Shown here piece after piece: positions 1-9,310 of a DNA stretch of 64,000 nt. The notes under the pieces were generated by a model. The model was not told the DNA's origin. It worked only from the letters and a program-made list of their open reading frames with translations, and did not search any database. The stretch's first letter is position 1. Every line of letters begins with the position of its first letter. Origin of the DNA: Borrelia recurrentis A1 (GTDB lineage Bacteria; Spirochaetota; Spirochaetia; Borreliales; Borreliaceae); contig NC_011244.1 of assembly GCF_000019705.1 (NCBI RefSeq), positions 620,001 through 684,000 on the forward strand, given 5' to 3'. The translations under genes were made by a program, and so were the position numbers.

Positions 1-1919
1 TGGCAGCATTTCCAGATCCATTACAAGTTAGAATTTGTGAACTTATGACGATTTTTACTGTTATAGAACATAGAGATTTTGGAAATACTTTTAAGAGAAA
101 TTTAAAGATTATAGGTAGGAGTGAAAATAGTGAGTTATTTGAAATTCTTTTGTTTAATAGAAGTTTTTTAGAGAGAATTTTTAAGATAGGTCAAAAGTTT
201 TATATTTATGCTAGGTTTAGTTATAACGATTATACTAAGATGTGGAGTTGTTCTAATTTTGATAGTGAGATATTTAGTTATAATCCTGTAAAATTTAAAA
301 AAATTATGCCTGTTTATTCTCTTAGTGAGGGACTTAGTTCTAAAAAAATATCTTCTTATGTGAAAGGTGCTCTTGCGTATTTTGTAAAATTTGGACAATC
401 AGATATTCCTAAATTTTTGATAAATAAATATTCATTATTGTCTTTGCATGAAGCTTTAAATGAGATTCATTTTCCAAGTTCTCTTGAAATGCTTAGGAGA
501 GCAAAAAAAACTTTAGTTTATAGAGAGATTTTTTTACTTCAATTTTTTTCAAGGGGTAAGAGTTATAGGGTTTTCTTAAGAGCAGAAAAAAATTTATCTA
601 ATGATTTGTTAAAACAAATTATTTCAAAACTTTCATTTGAACTTACAAGGGATCAAAAAATTGCAATTACTGAAATAATTAATGATCTTAAAAATAACAA
701 ACCAATGAATAGACTCTTACAGGGTGATGTTGGAAGTGGTAAAACTCTTGTTGCTTTTCTCTCTAGTATTCCTTTAATTGAAGCTGGATATCAAGTTGCA
801 TTTATGGTGCCTACTGATCTATTAGCACGTCAACATTATAATAGTTTGACAAATATATTAAAAGATTTTGATATTTCTGTGGTTCTTTTGACTGGAAGTT
901 TAAAAAAAAAAGATAGAGATGAGGTTTTAGAAAAGATTCAAAGTGGAATTTGTAGTTTGGTAATTGGGACTCATGCTATTTTTTCTCAAGGGACAAAATT
1001 TAAAAATTTGGCTTATGTCATTATTGATGAACAGCATAAGTTTGGAGTTGAACAAAGAGAAGAGCTTAGAAATAAAGGTGAAGAAGTTGATGTTCTTTTA
1101 ATGTCAGCAACGCCTATTCCTAGAAGCTTAGCTTTAACCCTTTTTGGAGATCTTGAAGTGTCTTTAATTAAAAGGGGTCCTGAGGGTAGACTACCTGTTA
1201 CTACATATTTGGCAAAACATGGCAATGAGGAAAAGGTATATGAATTTTTAAAAAATGAACTTGGAAAAGGACATCAGGTTTATTTTGTATATCCTTTAAT
1301 ATCATCTTCAGAAAAGTTTAATCTAAAGGATGCTACTAGTATGTGTTTAAATCTTCAAAATATTTTTGTTGAATATTCTGTTGCTATGATTCATTCTAAG
1401 CTTGAATCTTATGTGAAGGAAGAAATTATGCATAATTTTTATTTAAAGAAAATTGATATCCTGGTTGCAACGAGTGTTATTGAAGTTGGTATTGATTGTC
1501 CCAATGCAACTTGTATGGTGGTAGAACATGCAGAACGTTTTGGACTCTCTACATTACATCAAATTAGAGGACGTGTTGGTAGGAGTAATTTAAAGTCTTT
1601 TTTCTTTTTGCTTTATAAGGAACCTTTAACGGAAGCAGGTAAATTTAGACTTAAAACTATAAAAGAAAATACAGATGGATTTAAAATAGCAGAAGAGGAT
1701 CTTAAATTAAGAGGGCCTGGGAATTTATTTGGTCTTGAACAGAGTGGCTATTTCAATCTTAGGATATCTGATTTTGTTGAGCATAAAGAAATTATAGGTT
1801 TAATGAGAGCAGAACTTGATATATTTTGTTCAAATAGAGATTTTTATGATAAATCAGATGTTAAGTTGCTAGATAGCCTTTTAGTATCATATTTAAGTTC
1901 AGTTTCTAAGGGTAGTTAA
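1..1919 (+). CDS. recG: ATP-dependent DNA helicase RecG (5' end outside the window)
   Basis: RecG remodels stalled replication forks and Holliday junctions. The reading frame is already open at base 3 (beginning AAFPDPLQ), and the family is about 690 residues, so the N-terminal part of the wedge domain lies upstream and the ATG at 45 is probably an internal methionine. Visible motifs include Walker A GDVGSGKT, a DEQH box (VIIDEQHKFG), motif III LLMSATPIPRSLAL, and the C-terminal helicase motif HQIRGRVGRS followed by the RecG-type region EEDLKLRGPGNLFGLEQSG. The 3' end overlaps the convergent carboxypeptidase gene by 14 bp, so the two messages are antisense at their tails. The family assignment is firm. 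Confidence 0.95.
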   Translation, partial: AAFPDPLQVRICELMTIFTVIEHRDFGNTFKRNLKIIGRSENSELFEILLFNRSFLERIFKIGQKFYIYARFSYNDYTKMWSCSNFDSEIFSYNPVKFKKIMPVYSLSEGLSSKKISSYVKGALAYFVKFGQSDIPKFLINKYSLLSLHEALNEIHFPSSLEMLRRAKKTLVYREIFLLQFFSRGKSYRVFLRAEKNLSNDLLKQIISKLSFELTRDQKIAITEIINDLKNNKPMNRLLQGDVGSGKTLVAFLSSIPLIEAGYQVAFMVPTDLLARQHYNSLTNILKDFDISVVLLTGSLKKKDRDEVLEKIQSGICSLVIGTHAIFSQGTKFKNLAYVIIDEQHKFGVEQREELRNKGEEVDVLLMSATPIPRSLALTLFGDLEVSLIKRGPEGRLPVTTYLAKHGNEEKVYEFLKNELGKGHQVYFVYPLISSSEKFNLKDATSMCLNLQNIFVEYSVAMIHSKLESYVKEEIMHNFYLKKIDILVATSVIEVGIDCPNATCMVVEHAERFGLSTLHQIRGRVGRSNLKSFFFLLYKEPLTEAGKFRLKTIKENTDGFKIAEEDLKLRGPGNLFGLEQSGYFNLRISDFVEHKEIIGLMRAELDIFCSNRDFYDKSDVKLLDSLLVSYLSSVSKGS

Positions 1920-2763
1920 TATTAATTTTATATTTTTGAATTAACTTTAAGAGTTCTTTTTTGTTATTATTCCAAAATTCAAGAAATTTATATTGTAAAT
2001 TATTAAAATATTTTTTTTGTAGGGCACATGCTTGTTTTCCAATGTACATGTAATGCCAAGGTTCTGCTTTATAACCAGTTTCTTTTTCATGTTTTTTTGG
2101 ATATGATAATGAGAATCCATATTTTGATGAGTTTTCGTAAAGCCATTTTCCTTCTTTTGTATTTAATAGGTTATCATCTGTATTGATAAAATCTATTGTT
2201 GTTCCTAATTGGTGTTGTGAGTGATTAGAAATTGCTGATTGTATCTGTGCTGACTTTATGCCATATGTTTTTACATTATATTTGAATAAAAAATTTTGGT
2301 ATTCTTTTGTTCTATATGCTGATATTATTTTTATTTGTAAACCATTTTTTTTCCCTGCATTTATAAGATCAATTAAGTCATTTATTAATATTTTTCTTAA
2401 TTTGAGGTTTTCTTTGCCAATGTTTTTAAGTTCTTTGAAATTTTTTAAATAAACCAAGTCAGTTGGGTTATATCCTTTAGGAATAGGGATTTTTTTATTT
2501 ACAAGTATTAGTAAATTGTTTTCTTCCGCTTCAAGTAATGGTTTTAGTTCTTGAATAAATGAGATAGGTTGTTCTTTTATTTGTTTTTGATGAACTTGAT
2601 CTAGAGTTTTTATGATATTAAGTAAAGTTTGAAAATCTTGTTTTGATATTGTATTTGCTTCTAAAGAAGGGTTATTAATTAAATTACTAACTAAAAAAAT
2701 TAGTGAAAAAATATTAAAAGATATCATTAATATATAATTATATTGCATTATCCAGTTTAACAT
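1906..2763 (-). CDS. D-alanyl-D-alanine carboxypeptidase, M15B (VanY/LdcB) family
   Basis: This is a zinc peptidase that trims the terminal D-Ala from peptidoglycan stem peptides. The M15 signature is present: SNHSQHQLGTTIDF carries the first zinc His and Asp, and EPWHYMYIG carries the catalytic Glu region and the last zinc His. The N-terminus is hydrophobic (MISFNIFSLIFLV from residue 13), which fits a signal or anchor segment and a periplasmic site. The start is uncertain: Met1, Met6 and Met13 are all possible and none has a clear Shine-Dalgarno site; Met13 gives the cleanest signal peptide. The gene converges on recG with a 14-bp overlap. In Borrelia this corresponds to the gene following recG. 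Confidence 0.88.
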   Translation of the reverse strand: MLNWIMQYNYILMISFNIFSLIFLVSNLINNPSLEANTISKQDFQTLLNIIKTLDQVHQKQIKEQPISFIQELKPLLEAEENNLLILVNKKIPIPKGYNPTDLVYLKNFKELKNIGKENLKLRKILINDLIDLINAGKKNGLQIKIISAYRTKEYQNFLFKYNVKTYGIKSAQIQSAISNHSQHQLGTTIDFINTDDNLLNTKEGKWLYENSSKYGFSLSYPKKHEKETGYKAEPWHYMYIGKQACALQKKYFNNLQYKFLEFWNNNKKELLKLIQKYKININYP

Positions 2764-3203
2764 ATAGTTATATTATGTTGAGCTTTTGTTATTGATGAAT
2801 AACGTATTAGTTTTAGTTTTTAATTTTGTTTTTATAAATGCTAAATTAAGTAAGATTTGGTGTTATTGTATAAAAATTGTAATTAATATAATTATTGTTA
2901 AATTTACTGTAAATGATACAAAGATATGTTAAAATGCCAGAAACATTTTTGTTAGTTGTTGTTTTAGGGTATTTAAAAGATAATTGGCTAAAGGGAATTC
3001 ATTATAAGAAGCAGCTTTAATTTTAAAAATATATTATAATAGCAATTAAGGATATTATATGAGTAATATGAATTTAAAATTCATGTTGATCTTATTTAAT
3101 AAAGGTATTTTTGTTATTTTTTTATAGTATATTTTTTAAGTTGGTTTTGTTTGTTTTTCCTAACAATTTGAAAATTTGCTTTTTTTATATTTAGGAGGAG
3201 GTT
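2764..3203. other. 440-bp gene-poor spacer between divergent genes
   Basis: This is the longest stretch without a recognised gene in the window. It separates the carboxypeptidase (minus) from the MATE exporter (plus). It is extremely AT-rich and holds no tRNA-like fold or strong hairpin that I can see. A 22-codon ORF starts at 3059 (MSNMNLKFMLILF...) with a weak AAGGA-like sequence upstream, but it has no other support. The last bases hold the strong AGGAGGAG ribosome binding site of the exporter. Promoters for both flanking genes presumably lie here. Confidence 0.5.
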
Positions 3204-4547
3204 ATGCATTCATTAATCAAATCCAAGAAAAGCAGTGTTTATCGAGATGTTTTTAATATTGCAATTCCAACAGTCATTGAATTCTTTTTGTTTAATATTG
3301 TTGCATTTACAGATAATATTATGGTGTTTTACCTTGGTGATTATCCTGTTGTTGGTGTTTCTCTTGCAAATAAATTGTTTGAGTTATTTAGTACTATTGC
3401 ATTTGCTATAATGGGAGCTTATAATATATTGGCTACAAGGCAATATTCGCAAGGTGATATTGATAGTTTTAAAAATACATTTTTTATTAGTATTGCAATA
3501 CTTTTATTTTTTCCTTTTTTATTTATATTAGTTTCATTATTTTATTCATATTTTTTACTTGGATTGTTATCTGATGATTTAATAGCCGTATCTTATGGCG
3601 TATCTTATCTGAATATTGCTGTTTATTCTTTTATATTTGCCGTTGTTAAGGGAATTATTGCTAATTCTCTAAAAGTTGTTAAGGTCACTAAAATTCAGAT
3701 TGTTACTTCTATTATTTCAGTTATTGTAAATATAGTTTTTAATTATATGTTTATTTTTGTTTTGAATATGGGAGTAATTGGTGCTGCTATTGCAACTACA
3801 TTGGTTCGTTTACTTGAGCTTATTTTTTATCTTTTTTATACTGTTTTTAATGTAAATTCACATTTTTATCTTAAGTTTGAAAACTTAAAAATCAATCCTG
3901 TAATATTTTCTGAGTTAATTAAAGTTTTTGTTCCAATTTTTTTAAATGATTTTATTTGGTATATAGGATATTTTGTTTTAAGTGCGATCTTTTCAAGAAT
4001 TGATACTGCTAAATATGCAGCTTATAGCATAACTTTTTCTACTTATTTTATTGGATTTAATATAGTTCATGCTTTTTGTTTTGCTGTTAATATTGTGATG
4101 GGACATGAAATGAATAATGATAAGGATGAAATAATGTCTGTTGCAATATATTTGGGTAAAATAGGTCTTGCTTTGGCCGCCTTAACTTCTATTATAATGT
4201 TTACTTTATCATTTATAGCTCCTTATGTTTTTTATAAATTAGAGTATGCTAGCCTTACGGGGGTTATGTTAAGATATTATTCCATTTCAGTTTTTTTTAC
4301 ATCACTTGCATTTCAATATTTATTTGGGTTTTTCCGTGCAGGTGCATCTCCAAATTTTGGGGCTGTTATGGAGGGTGCTGTAACTTTAATTTATACAATT
4401 CCCATTGCATATTTTTTAGCAAATTATACTCAAACTCCTTTTGAACTTGTTGTATTTATTCCAACTCTTGAAGATGTCATTAAATTTGGCATTTCTTTAC
4501 CTTATTTTTATAGTACTAAATGGATTAAGTCTATTAGAACAGGTTAA
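3204..4547 (+). CDS. MATE family multidrug/toxin efflux transporter
   Basis: A 447-residue, very hydrophobic protein with about twelve predicted membrane spans. It starts with the usual MATE pattern: a short basic N-terminus, then IAIPTVIEFFLFNIVAFTDNIMVFYLGDYPVVGVSLANK, which is the first helix pair of the MatE domain. A second MatE repeat begins near residue 235 (FSELIKVFVPIFLNDFIWYIGYFVLSAIF). It would couple export of cationic compounds to a Na+ or H+ gradient in the inner membrane; the substrate cannot be read from sequence. The ATG has an excellent AGGAGGAG site 3-4 bases upstream, which fixes the start. The next gene, murD, follows closely on the same strand. Confidence 0.9.
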   Translation: MHSLIKSKKSSVYRDVFNIAIPTVIEFFLFNIVAFTDNIMVFYLGDYPVVGVSLANKLFELFSTIAFAIMGAYNILATRQYSQGDIDSFKNTFFISIAILLFFPFLFILVSLFYSYFLLGLLSDDLIAVSYGVSYLNIAVYSFIFAVVKGIIANSLKVVKVTKIQIVTSIISVIVNIVFNYMFIFVLNMGVIGAAIATTLVRLLELIFYLFYTVFNVNSHFYLKFENLKINPVIFSELIKVFVPIFLNDFIWYIGYFVLSAIFSRIDTAKYAAYSITFSTYFIGFNIVHAFCFAVNIVMGHEMNNDKDEIMSVAIYLGKIGLALAALTSIIMFTLSFIAPYVFYKLEYASLTGVMLRYYSISVFFTSLAFQYLFGFFRAGASPNFGAVMEGAVTLIYTIPIAYFLANYTQTPFELVVFIPTLEDVIKFGISLPYFYSTKWIKSIRTG

Positions 4548-4556
4548 TTATTTTGT

Positions 4557-4562
4557 TATAAT
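4557..4562 (+). promoter_or_regulatory. Possible -10 element just upstream of murD
   Basis: A perfect TATAAT lies only 10 bp before the GTG start of murD, with no ribosome binding site in between. If it is used, the transcript would begin within a few bases of the start codon, giving a nearly leaderless message. The matching -35 region is poor, so this is tentative. Confidence 0.3.
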
Positions 4563-4571
4563 ATTTGTATT

Positions 4572-5927
4572 GTGTGTCTAAATGAGATTAAAGGTAAAAA
4601 TTTTTTAATTATGGGTTTAGGGCTTCATGGAGGAGGTCTAGCTGTTGCAAAGTTTTTGTTAAAACATGGTGGTAATTTAGTAATTACGGATTTAAGAAAT
4701 GAAATTGAGTTAAGTCCAAGTATTAATTATTTAAAACAGTTTAAAAATAAAATTCGATACGTTTTAGGATATCATAATGAGGATGATTTTAAGAGAGCAG
4801 ATGTTGTAATTAAAAATCCTGGTGTAAGCTTTGATAATCAGTATTTAAAGCTTGCAAAAAGAATTGAGAGTGAGATTAGTTTGTTTTTAATGTTTAATCG
4901 AAATCCAATTATTGCTATTACTGGAACTAAGGGAAAATCAACCCTAGCATCTCTTTTGTATAGAGTTTTAGTTGCTAGTTATCCTAATGTTAAGCTTGGA
5001 GGTAATATTGGAATATCTCCTTTAAATTTTTTGGACGAACTTGATGGAATATCGCCAATTATTTTGGAACTATCTTCTTGGCAATTGCATGATATTAAGA
5101 GTTTATCTCCTATGATTAGCATTATTACAAATGTTTATTGTGATCATCAAAATTATTATTCAAATTTTGATGATTATATAGAAGATAAGGCAAAAATCTT
5201 TATAAATCAAAATTCTGGAATTTTAATTGTGCAAGATCAAGCTTATTATAATTACTTTTCTAGGTTTAAACATAATCTTAAGATTGTTTTATTTTCAGAA
5301 ATTATGCCCGTAGATTTTAAAGAAGATATCTTTTATTTTAAAGATGGAAAAGTATATTTGAATGATGGAGAGATAGGTGTTCTTAATGAATCGAAAATTG
5401 TGTTGTTAATTTCTAAAATGATTACTGTTTTTGTTGCAAATTATTTGCATTTAAATTTGAATATTTCTTCTGAGATTGTGTCTATTTTTGATGGTATTGA
5501 ACATAGGTTAGAATTTGTAAAAGAATTTAATGGCGTTAAGTATTATAATGATACGGCATCAACAATTCCTGATTCTACAGTTTTTTCTATTAAGAGTTTA
5601 AAGGTCCATGGAGAATCAATTCATTTGATTACTGGCGGAACTGATAAAGAATTGAATTTTAAAATTTTTGATGATATTTTAAGTTTTGTAAAAACTTGGA
5701 TTTTGCTACAGGGAAGTGCTACTTTAAAAATTATTGAATTTTTAAAATCAAGAAATGTTAATTATTTTATTTTTTCATCTTTAAAAGAATGTGTTTGTTA
5801 TGCTAAAGAAGTAGCTATGACAAATGATATAGTTTTATTTTCCCCAGCTAGTGCCTCTTTTGAACTTTTTCATAATGAGTTTGATCGAGGAATTTGTTTT
5901 AAAAATTTAGTGAATAGTATGACCTAA
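4572..5927 (+). CDS. murD: UDP-N-acetylmuramoyl-L-alanine--D-glutamate ligase
   Basis: MurD adds D-Glu to UDP-MurNAc-L-Ala in the cytoplasm during peptidoglycan precursor synthesis. At 451 residues it has the normal family length. The N-terminal Rossmann-like domain begins FLIMGLGLHGGGLAVAKFL. The ATP-binding loop of the Mur ligases is AITGTKGKSTLASLL (near residue 115), followed by the conserved GGNIG and LELSSWQL. C-terminal motifs are EHRLEFV and NDTASTIPDS. The start is GTG and lacks a Shine-Dalgarno sequence; the protein aligns from its first residues with the remembered B. burgdorferi MurD, which supports this start. The stop overlaps the convergent FemAB gene by 4 bp. Confidence 0.96.
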   Translation: MCLNEIKGKNFLIMGLGLHGGGLAVAKFLLKHGGNLVITDLRNEIELSPSINYLKQFKNKIRYVLGYHNEDDFKRADVVIKNPGVSFDNQYLKLAKRIESEISLFLMFNRNPIIAITGTKGKSTLASLLYRVLVASYPNVKLGGNIGISPLNFLDELDGISPIILELSSWQLHDIKSLSPMISIITNVYCDHQNYYSNFDDYIEDKAKIFINQNSGILIVQDQAYYNYFSRFKHNLKIVLFSEIMPVDFKEDIFYFKDGKVYLNDGEIGVLNESKIVLLISKMITVFVANYLHLNLNISSEIVSIFDGIEHRLEFVKEFNGVKYYNDTASTIPDSTVFSIKSLKVHGESIHLITGGTDKELNFKIFDDILSFVKTWILLQGSATLKIIEFLKSRNVNYFIFSSLKECVCYAKEVAMTNDIVLFSPASASFELFHNEFDRGICFKNLVNSMT

Positions 5928-6973
5928 ATTCTTTTTTTTATGACTTTATAGTAAATATATCTTAATATTTCAACAATATTATAAATATTATATAAAAATT
6001 TTTTGTATACAAAATCATAACATCCAATTCTATGAATAATTGTTCCTCCAAATCCGGTTTTAAATTGAAATAGTCCAAATAAAGGGTGTTTTGTATCAGC
6101 AGTTGGAGGAATGCCTAAAAAATCATATTCTGTTATTGAGAGTTTTTTAAGCATTTGTATTGTTTCGAATTGTACCGCATAATTTGGCATTAAATGTCTA
6201 TTTGTATTACTTGATGCACCATAGAGGTATGTGGCTTTGTCTTTATATATACCAACAATAATGCCGGATATTAATTTTTCGTTGTGTAATGCAATTATAA
6301 GTTTTATTGTTGAATGTTTATCTTCTTTAAATGCTTTTATTAGGTGTTTTATGTAATCTTTTGAATGAATGGCAAATTTGTCTCTTTGAGCTGTTTCTTT
6401 ATAAAGTTCATAAAATTCATCAAAATATTTAAAATCATCATCTATTATCACTTTAATATTTTTTTTGTTGCTAAGATTTATATTGTATCTTGTTTTCTTT
6501 TTCATTTTAGCTTTAATATTATCTATTGAATCGTTTAAATTTAGTATTGTTGTATTTGATGGTTGTATATCATCAAATGATTTTTTGAGATTTTTAAATT
6601 TAATTTTTAGTGGAATATATTTGTCTTTACTACTTCTTGAAGTATAGAACATTAAATCATATCGTACGAATATGGTGTTTTTATGTAAGTATTGTCTTAT
6701 ATTTTCACTAAATTTTTTTATTTGATTGTTAATTTTATCTATATTAATATCTTCAATTCTTTTATTTGAAAATTCTGGATGAGCAACATAACTTAAATAA
6801 AAATTTCCAAAAAGCCTTCTTTGCATTACAAGGATTTTGTTAAATTGATTATTGTTTAATGCTATGGCTTTCCATGCACTTTGTTTGCTGAAATTTTGTT
6901 TTACAACTGCCCATAACTTGCTTTGAAGATAATTTTCATTTAAGTTTTCTATTTCTATTTTTTGTGTATCCAT
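5924..6973 (-). CDS. femA: FemAB-family peptidoglycan aminoacyltransferase
   Basis: A 349-residue FemAB/FemX-type GNAT-fold protein. Typical features are the N-terminal Trp-containing strand (KLWAVVKQNFSKQSAWKAIAL), KKKTRYNINLSNKKNIKV (the basic motif following an MKKK segment), and the C-terminal LYGASSNTNRHLMPNYAVQFETIQMLKKL and YDFLGIPP...HPLFGLFQFKTGFGG. The family uses aminoacyl-tRNA to add amino acids to the third residue of lipid-linked precursors. Borrelia peptidoglycan carries Gly on L-ornithine, so glycine addition is the likely job; the substrate is inference. It lies 21 bp downstream of metG on the same strand and converges on murD, another peptidoglycan gene. Confidence 0.87.
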   Translation of the reverse strand: MDTQKIEIENLNENYLQSKLWAVVKQNFSKQSAWKAIALNNNQFNKILVMQRRLFGNFYLSYVAHPEFSNKRIEDINIDKINNQIKKFSENIRQYLHKNTIFVRYDLMFYTSRSSKDKYIPLKIKFKNLKKSFDDIQPSNTTILNLNDSIDNIKAKMKKKTRYNINLSNKKNIKVIIDDDFKYFDEFYELYKETAQRDKFAIHSKDYIKHLIKAFKEDKHSTIKLIIALHNEKLISGIIVGIYKDKATYLYGASSNTNRHLMPNYAVQFETIQMLKKLSITEYDFLGIPPTADTKHPLFGLFQFKTGFGGTIIHRIGCYDFVYKKFLYNIYNIVEILRYIYYKVIKKRI

Positions 6974-6994
6974 TGTTTTTATTTAGTTAGGGTT

Positions 6995-9175
6995 TTAATA
7001 TATCTTACCATTGGGAATTTCTTTTGAGAGTACTTTTTCTTTAGAATGTTCTAATATTAAGTTAATGCCATTTATTTTAAGTTCTCCATTTTCTGCCACA
7101 ATTTGGGCTTGGAGAAATTTATCTATGCTAATTTTTGTTGGTGATTTTAATTCTTTTCCAGTGTCGCTTTCAAGTATCACTCTTTCTCCAGGGATGGGAT
7201 TATCTTTAAAATCTTCTACAATTATTATTTTAAAATTTTTATTTTCATCTTTAGTTGCAATTAACATTCCCTCAGATCTGATTCCTCTAAATTTTGCAGG
7301 TTTTAAATTGTCAACTATTATTATGTGTTTTCCAATTAGTTCTTCTTCTGTGTAGTGATCTGCAATGCTACTTACAATTTGTTTTCCTTCAGGAGTTCCA
7401 TCGTCAAGTTTTAAGATGAATAATTTTTCTGCATCTGGATTTCTGTCTATTGTTTTGATTTTTACTGTTTTTAAGCATATTTGTTCGCTAAATAAATTTA
7501 TTGAATTTTTATTTTTTTCATCTTGCATGTTTGTTCTCCCCGAATATTTTAATTTTAAACTATCAATTAGTTGTTTTTCTAGTTTTGTAAATAATACTTC
7601 TGTAGATTGTATTGTTGTTAATCCTAAATTTGTTCCTAAAAATTTATTGGATATTTCATAACTTTTACCAAAAAAACTTCTTATTCTATCGCTTGTATGT
7701 GGCATGAATGGTGAGATTAATATGGAGAGATCTCTTATTAAGTATATTAGATTTAAGAGTAATTCTTTTGTTGTTTGGGGCGTACTATTTTTTGTTTTCC
7801 ATGGTTCTTTGTCTTGAAATATTTTGTTACCTATTCTTGAGATATCAAGAATTTCTTTTAAAGCTGCTTTTAATTCTATTTGTTTGAAAAAATTTATTGT
7901 TCTCTCATATTTAATATTTACTATTTGCCAAAAATTTTCATTTAGTTCTATTTTGTCAATTTTATCTCCAAAGAATTTTTTATAAAATGTTAATACTCTA
8001 TTAATAAGATTTGAAAAATTTCCTATGAGTTCGCTATTGATTCTTTCCATAAAGTCATCCCACATAAATTGAAAATCGGCTTTTTCAGGTCTGTTGTAAT
8101 ATATATAAAATCTCCAAACATCAGAAGGTATTTCAGTGGTAATAACATCGTTTCCAAATATTCCAGTTCCTGCAGATTTTGAAAATTTTAAGTTTTCATA
8201 ATTTAGATATTCGCTTGAAGCTAGTTTATTTAACATTGTCCAATTTTCTTGACTTCCAAGTTCTATAGAAGGAAACATAATAGTATGAAATAAGATATTG
8301 TCTTTTCCAATAAATTGTATTAAATTTGTATCTTCATTATTTTTCCACCAAGATTCCCAATCTTTGATTATTTCTTTTGTAATTGATATATATCCAATTG
8401 GGGCATCAAACCATACATAAAATACTTTATTTTCATATTCTTTTTTAGGGACAGGTATTCCCCATTTTAAATCTCTTGTTATTGTTCGTTCCTTAAGTCC
8501 ATCTCTTAAAAATGCATTTGTTATTTTAATGGCATTGATGTTCCAATTTGTGTTTTGGTCAATTTGTTGTATCCAATGTTCCAATTCATTTTTTATCTTT
8601 GGTAGATCAATGTATAAATGCTTAGTTTTTTTTATAATAGGAATATTTTTACAAATTATGCATCTTGGGTTTAGTAGTTCATTTGTAACTAGTAAATTAG
8701 AGCAATTTTCACACTGATCTCCTTTTGTGTTATTTCCACAATTTGGACATTCTCCTGTTACGTATCGATCTGCTAAAAACATTTGATCTTGTTGACAAAA
8801 AAATTGTTCATTTTCTTTTTCTGTAATATATCCATTTTTGTCTAACTTTAAGAATAAATCTTGTACTGTTTCTTTATGATATTTATTAGTTGTGCGTCCA
8901 AAAATATCAAATTTTATATTGAACCATTCATAAATTGATTTGTGTATTGCATGATATTTGTTGCACAATTCTTCAGGTGTGGTTTTTTCAATTAAGGCTT
9001 TAGTTTCTGTGGCTGTGCCATATTCATCTGTTCCACAAACATAAAGTGTTTCTATTCCCATCATTCTTGAATATCTTGCAAAAGCGTCTGCAGATAAGAC
9101 TTGGACTAAATTTCCAAGGTGAGGTATGTTATTGACATATGGTAATGCTGCTGTAATTAAGTTCTTTTTTTGCAC
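6995..9175 (-). CDS. metG: Methionyl-tRNA synthetase
   Basis: This class I synthetase charges tRNA-Met and tRNA-fMet. At 726 residues it is the long form with a C-terminal tRNA-binding module. The HIGH-type motif reads PHLGNL near residue 19, and the KMSKS-type motif reads KFSKSAG. The zinc knuckle region contains two CxxC pairs (CPNCGN and CENCSN), then CIICKN. The C-terminal EMAP/Trbp111-like OB domain starts around residue 620 ([23 protein letters not shown]). It lies upstream of the FemAB gene on the same strand. The next gene in the opposite direction is pta, with no bgp/pfs-2 gene between them. Confidence 0.97.
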   Translation of the reverse strand: MQKKNLITAALPYVNNIPHLGNLVQVLSADAFARYSRMMGIETLYVCGTDEYGTATETKALIEKTTPEELCNKYHAIHKSIYEWFNIKFDIFGRTTNKYHKETVQDLFLKLDKNGYITEKENEQFFCQQDQMFLADRYVTGECPNCGNNTKGDQCENCSNLLVTNELLNPRCIICKNIPIIKKTKHLYIDLPKIKNELEHWIQQIDQNTNWNINAIKITNAFLRDGLKERTITRDLKWGIPVPKKEYENKVFYVWFDAPIGYISITKEIIKDWESWWKNNEDTNLIQFIGKDNILFHTIMFPSIELGSQENWTMLNKLASSEYLNYENLKFSKSAGTGIFGNDVITTEIPSDVWRFYIYYNRPEKADFQFMWDDFMERINSELIGNFSNLINRVLTFYKKFFGDKIDKIELNENFWQIVNIKYERTINFFKQIELKAALKEILDISRIGNKIFQDKEPWKTKNSTPQTTKELLLNLIYLIRDLSILISPFMPHTSDRIRSFFGKSYEISNKFLGTNLGLTTIQSTEVLFTKLEKQLIDSLKLKYSGRTNMQDEKNKNSINLFSEQICLKTVKIKTIDRNPDAEKLFILKLDDGTPEGKQIVSSIADHYTEEELIGKHIIIVDNLKPAKFRGIRSEGMLIATKDENKNFKIIIVEDFKDNPIPGERVILESDTGKELKSPTKISIDKFLQAQIVAENGELKINGINLILEHSKEKVLSKEIPNGKIY

Positions 9176-9310
9176 TTGATTTATTTTTTCCTTTTTTGAT
9201 ACATTATATTCATAATATCCATAATTTTAATATTAACATATCATTTCGTTTAGTTTTTTATTAATTTATGCTTTTGTTAATAAATTATGCTTGAGGGGTT
9301 GGTGGAATAT

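Noticed and set aside
3059..3127. 22-codon ORF in the large spacer before the MATE gene
   Set aside because: The Shine-Dalgarno is weak, the peptide is simple hydrophobic sequence, and nothing supports translation.
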